Below are positions 7,369 through 7,972 of a DNA stretch of 7,972 nt, one piece after another. Numbering within the stretch: position 1 is the first letter of the stretch; the number at the start of each line of letters is the position of its first letter. The DNA is from an uncultured Bacteroidales bacterium (GTDB lineage Bacteria; Bacteroidota; Bacteroidia; Bacteroidales; Muribaculaceae): contig URZM01000100.1 in NCBI GenBank assembly GCA_900552315.1, positions 1 to 7,972 of the forward strand. Direction: 5' to 3'. The translations under genes were made by a program, and so were the position numbers. Below the pieces are notes generated by a model, which saw only the letters and a program-made list of their open reading frames with translations, searched no databases and was not told the origin of the DNA.

Positions 7369-7477
7369 TGTTCTTAGCGAAGACCTCCGGAGCATAAGCC
7401 TTCCCGCAGCTGTCCGGACCGCTCGCGCGGCGTGGCGCCGGCCTGACGGCGGCCGCCCGTACATCTCTCCAAGAACA
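7369..7477 (+). ncRNA. Candidate structured leader or small RNA of unknown class
   Basis: A G+C-rich island (61 of 80 bases at 7381-7460) sits between flanks of about 31% G+C. Its ends pair: TGTTCTT (7369-7375) with AAGAACA (7471-7477), then GAAGA (7379-7383) with TCT plus TC (7464-7466, 7468-7469) around one bulged C. Three compatible hairpins fit inside: TCCGGA 7386-7391 with 7413-7418, CCGC/GCGG at 7419-7430, and CGCCG/CGGCG at 7436-7451. No plus-strand ATG lies between 7295 and 7526, so it is unlikely to encode a protein. The exact fold is uncertain because several short palindromes allow alternatives. I do not recognise it as SRP RNA, 6S RNA, RNase P RNA, tmRNA or a known riboswitch. It could also be a small palindromic repeat element rather than an RNA gene. 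Confidence 0.35.
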
Positions 7478-7487
7478 ATTAGTGCCA

Positions 7488-7518
7488 CTTGAACCTTACT
7501 TATAAAGAAATAAATTTG
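7488..7518 (+). promoter_or_regulatory. Candidate Bacteroidetes promoter (proximal to moxR)
   Basis: TAAATTTG (7511-7518) matches the TAnnTTTG element exactly, and CTTG (7488-7491), one base off TTTG, lies 19 bases upstream. The predicted start at about 7523-7526 would almost touch the moxR ATG at 7527, giving a near-leaderless mRNA. If the distal promoter is the real one, this match is simply part of an A+T-rich leader. Confidence 0.4.
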
Positions 7519-7526
7519 CTCTCAAT

Positions 7527-7972
<446 letters not shown>

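Noticed and set aside
7369..7477. SRP RNA (4.5S-like), suggested by TCCGGA and nearby AGC/GCC segments
   Set aside because: The conserved apical loop (GGAAGCAGCC-type) is absent on both strands.
7369..7478. tRNA-like gene suggested by the 7-bp closing helix followed by an A
   Set aside because: There is no TTCGA-type T-arm next to the 3' arm, no recognisable anticodon arm, and the length of about 109 bases is too long.
7306..7488. A 60-codon minus-strand open frame across the G+C-rich island
   Set aside because: The product is an Arg/Ala-rich string typical of translated G+C-rich noncoding sequence, with no known motif, and it runs through the paired and palindromic elements.

Overview
The window reads as a stretch of Bacteroidales chromosome. 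Protein similarity from memory, the sppA-lpxK-punA-thiL gene order, promoter candidates of the Bacteroidetes type (TAnnTTTG) and the near absence of Shine-Dalgarno sites all point there. The high G+C of the coding regions and frequent ATA isoleucine codons would suit a Muribaculaceae-like gut member, but that family assignment is inference. All supported genes lie on the + strand.

Layout: the last 29 residues of an unidentified protein (2-91); a DUF4827-type lipoprotein (145-720); a phosphoglucosamine mutase (glmM, 786-2198); a tightly packed set of sppA (2248-4047), lpxK (4060-5211), a possible 40-codon bridging ORF (5208-5330), punA (5327-6148) and thiL (6167-7234). A strong intrinsic terminator (7256-7294) closes this block. 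A 232-base intergenic region follows, with two promoter candidates around a very G+C-rich, foldable island (about 7369-7477). The window ends inside a MoxR-family AAA+ ATPase gene (7527 onward).

How the genes fit together: glmM feeds UDP-GlcNAc synthesis for peptidoglycan and lipid A, and lpxK phosphorylates the lipid A precursor, so both serve the cell envelope. SppA clears signal peptides in the inner membrane. PunA (purine salvage) and ThiL (thiamine pyrophosphate synthesis) are metabolic genes that share the transcript. The downstream moxR gene is probably the first gene of a separate unit; in Bacteroidetes such a gene usually precedes DUF58/BatA-E genes, but that part lies outside the window.

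Most of the window is ordinary housekeeping sequence. The places worth a second look are the G+C-rich island before moxR, the small ORF overlapping both lpxK and punA by four bases, an Asn-to-Asp change in the PunA purine pocket, and a sharp change of isoleucine codon use between glmM and sppA. I found no CRISPR array, insertion sequence, tRNA, rRNA or defence system.
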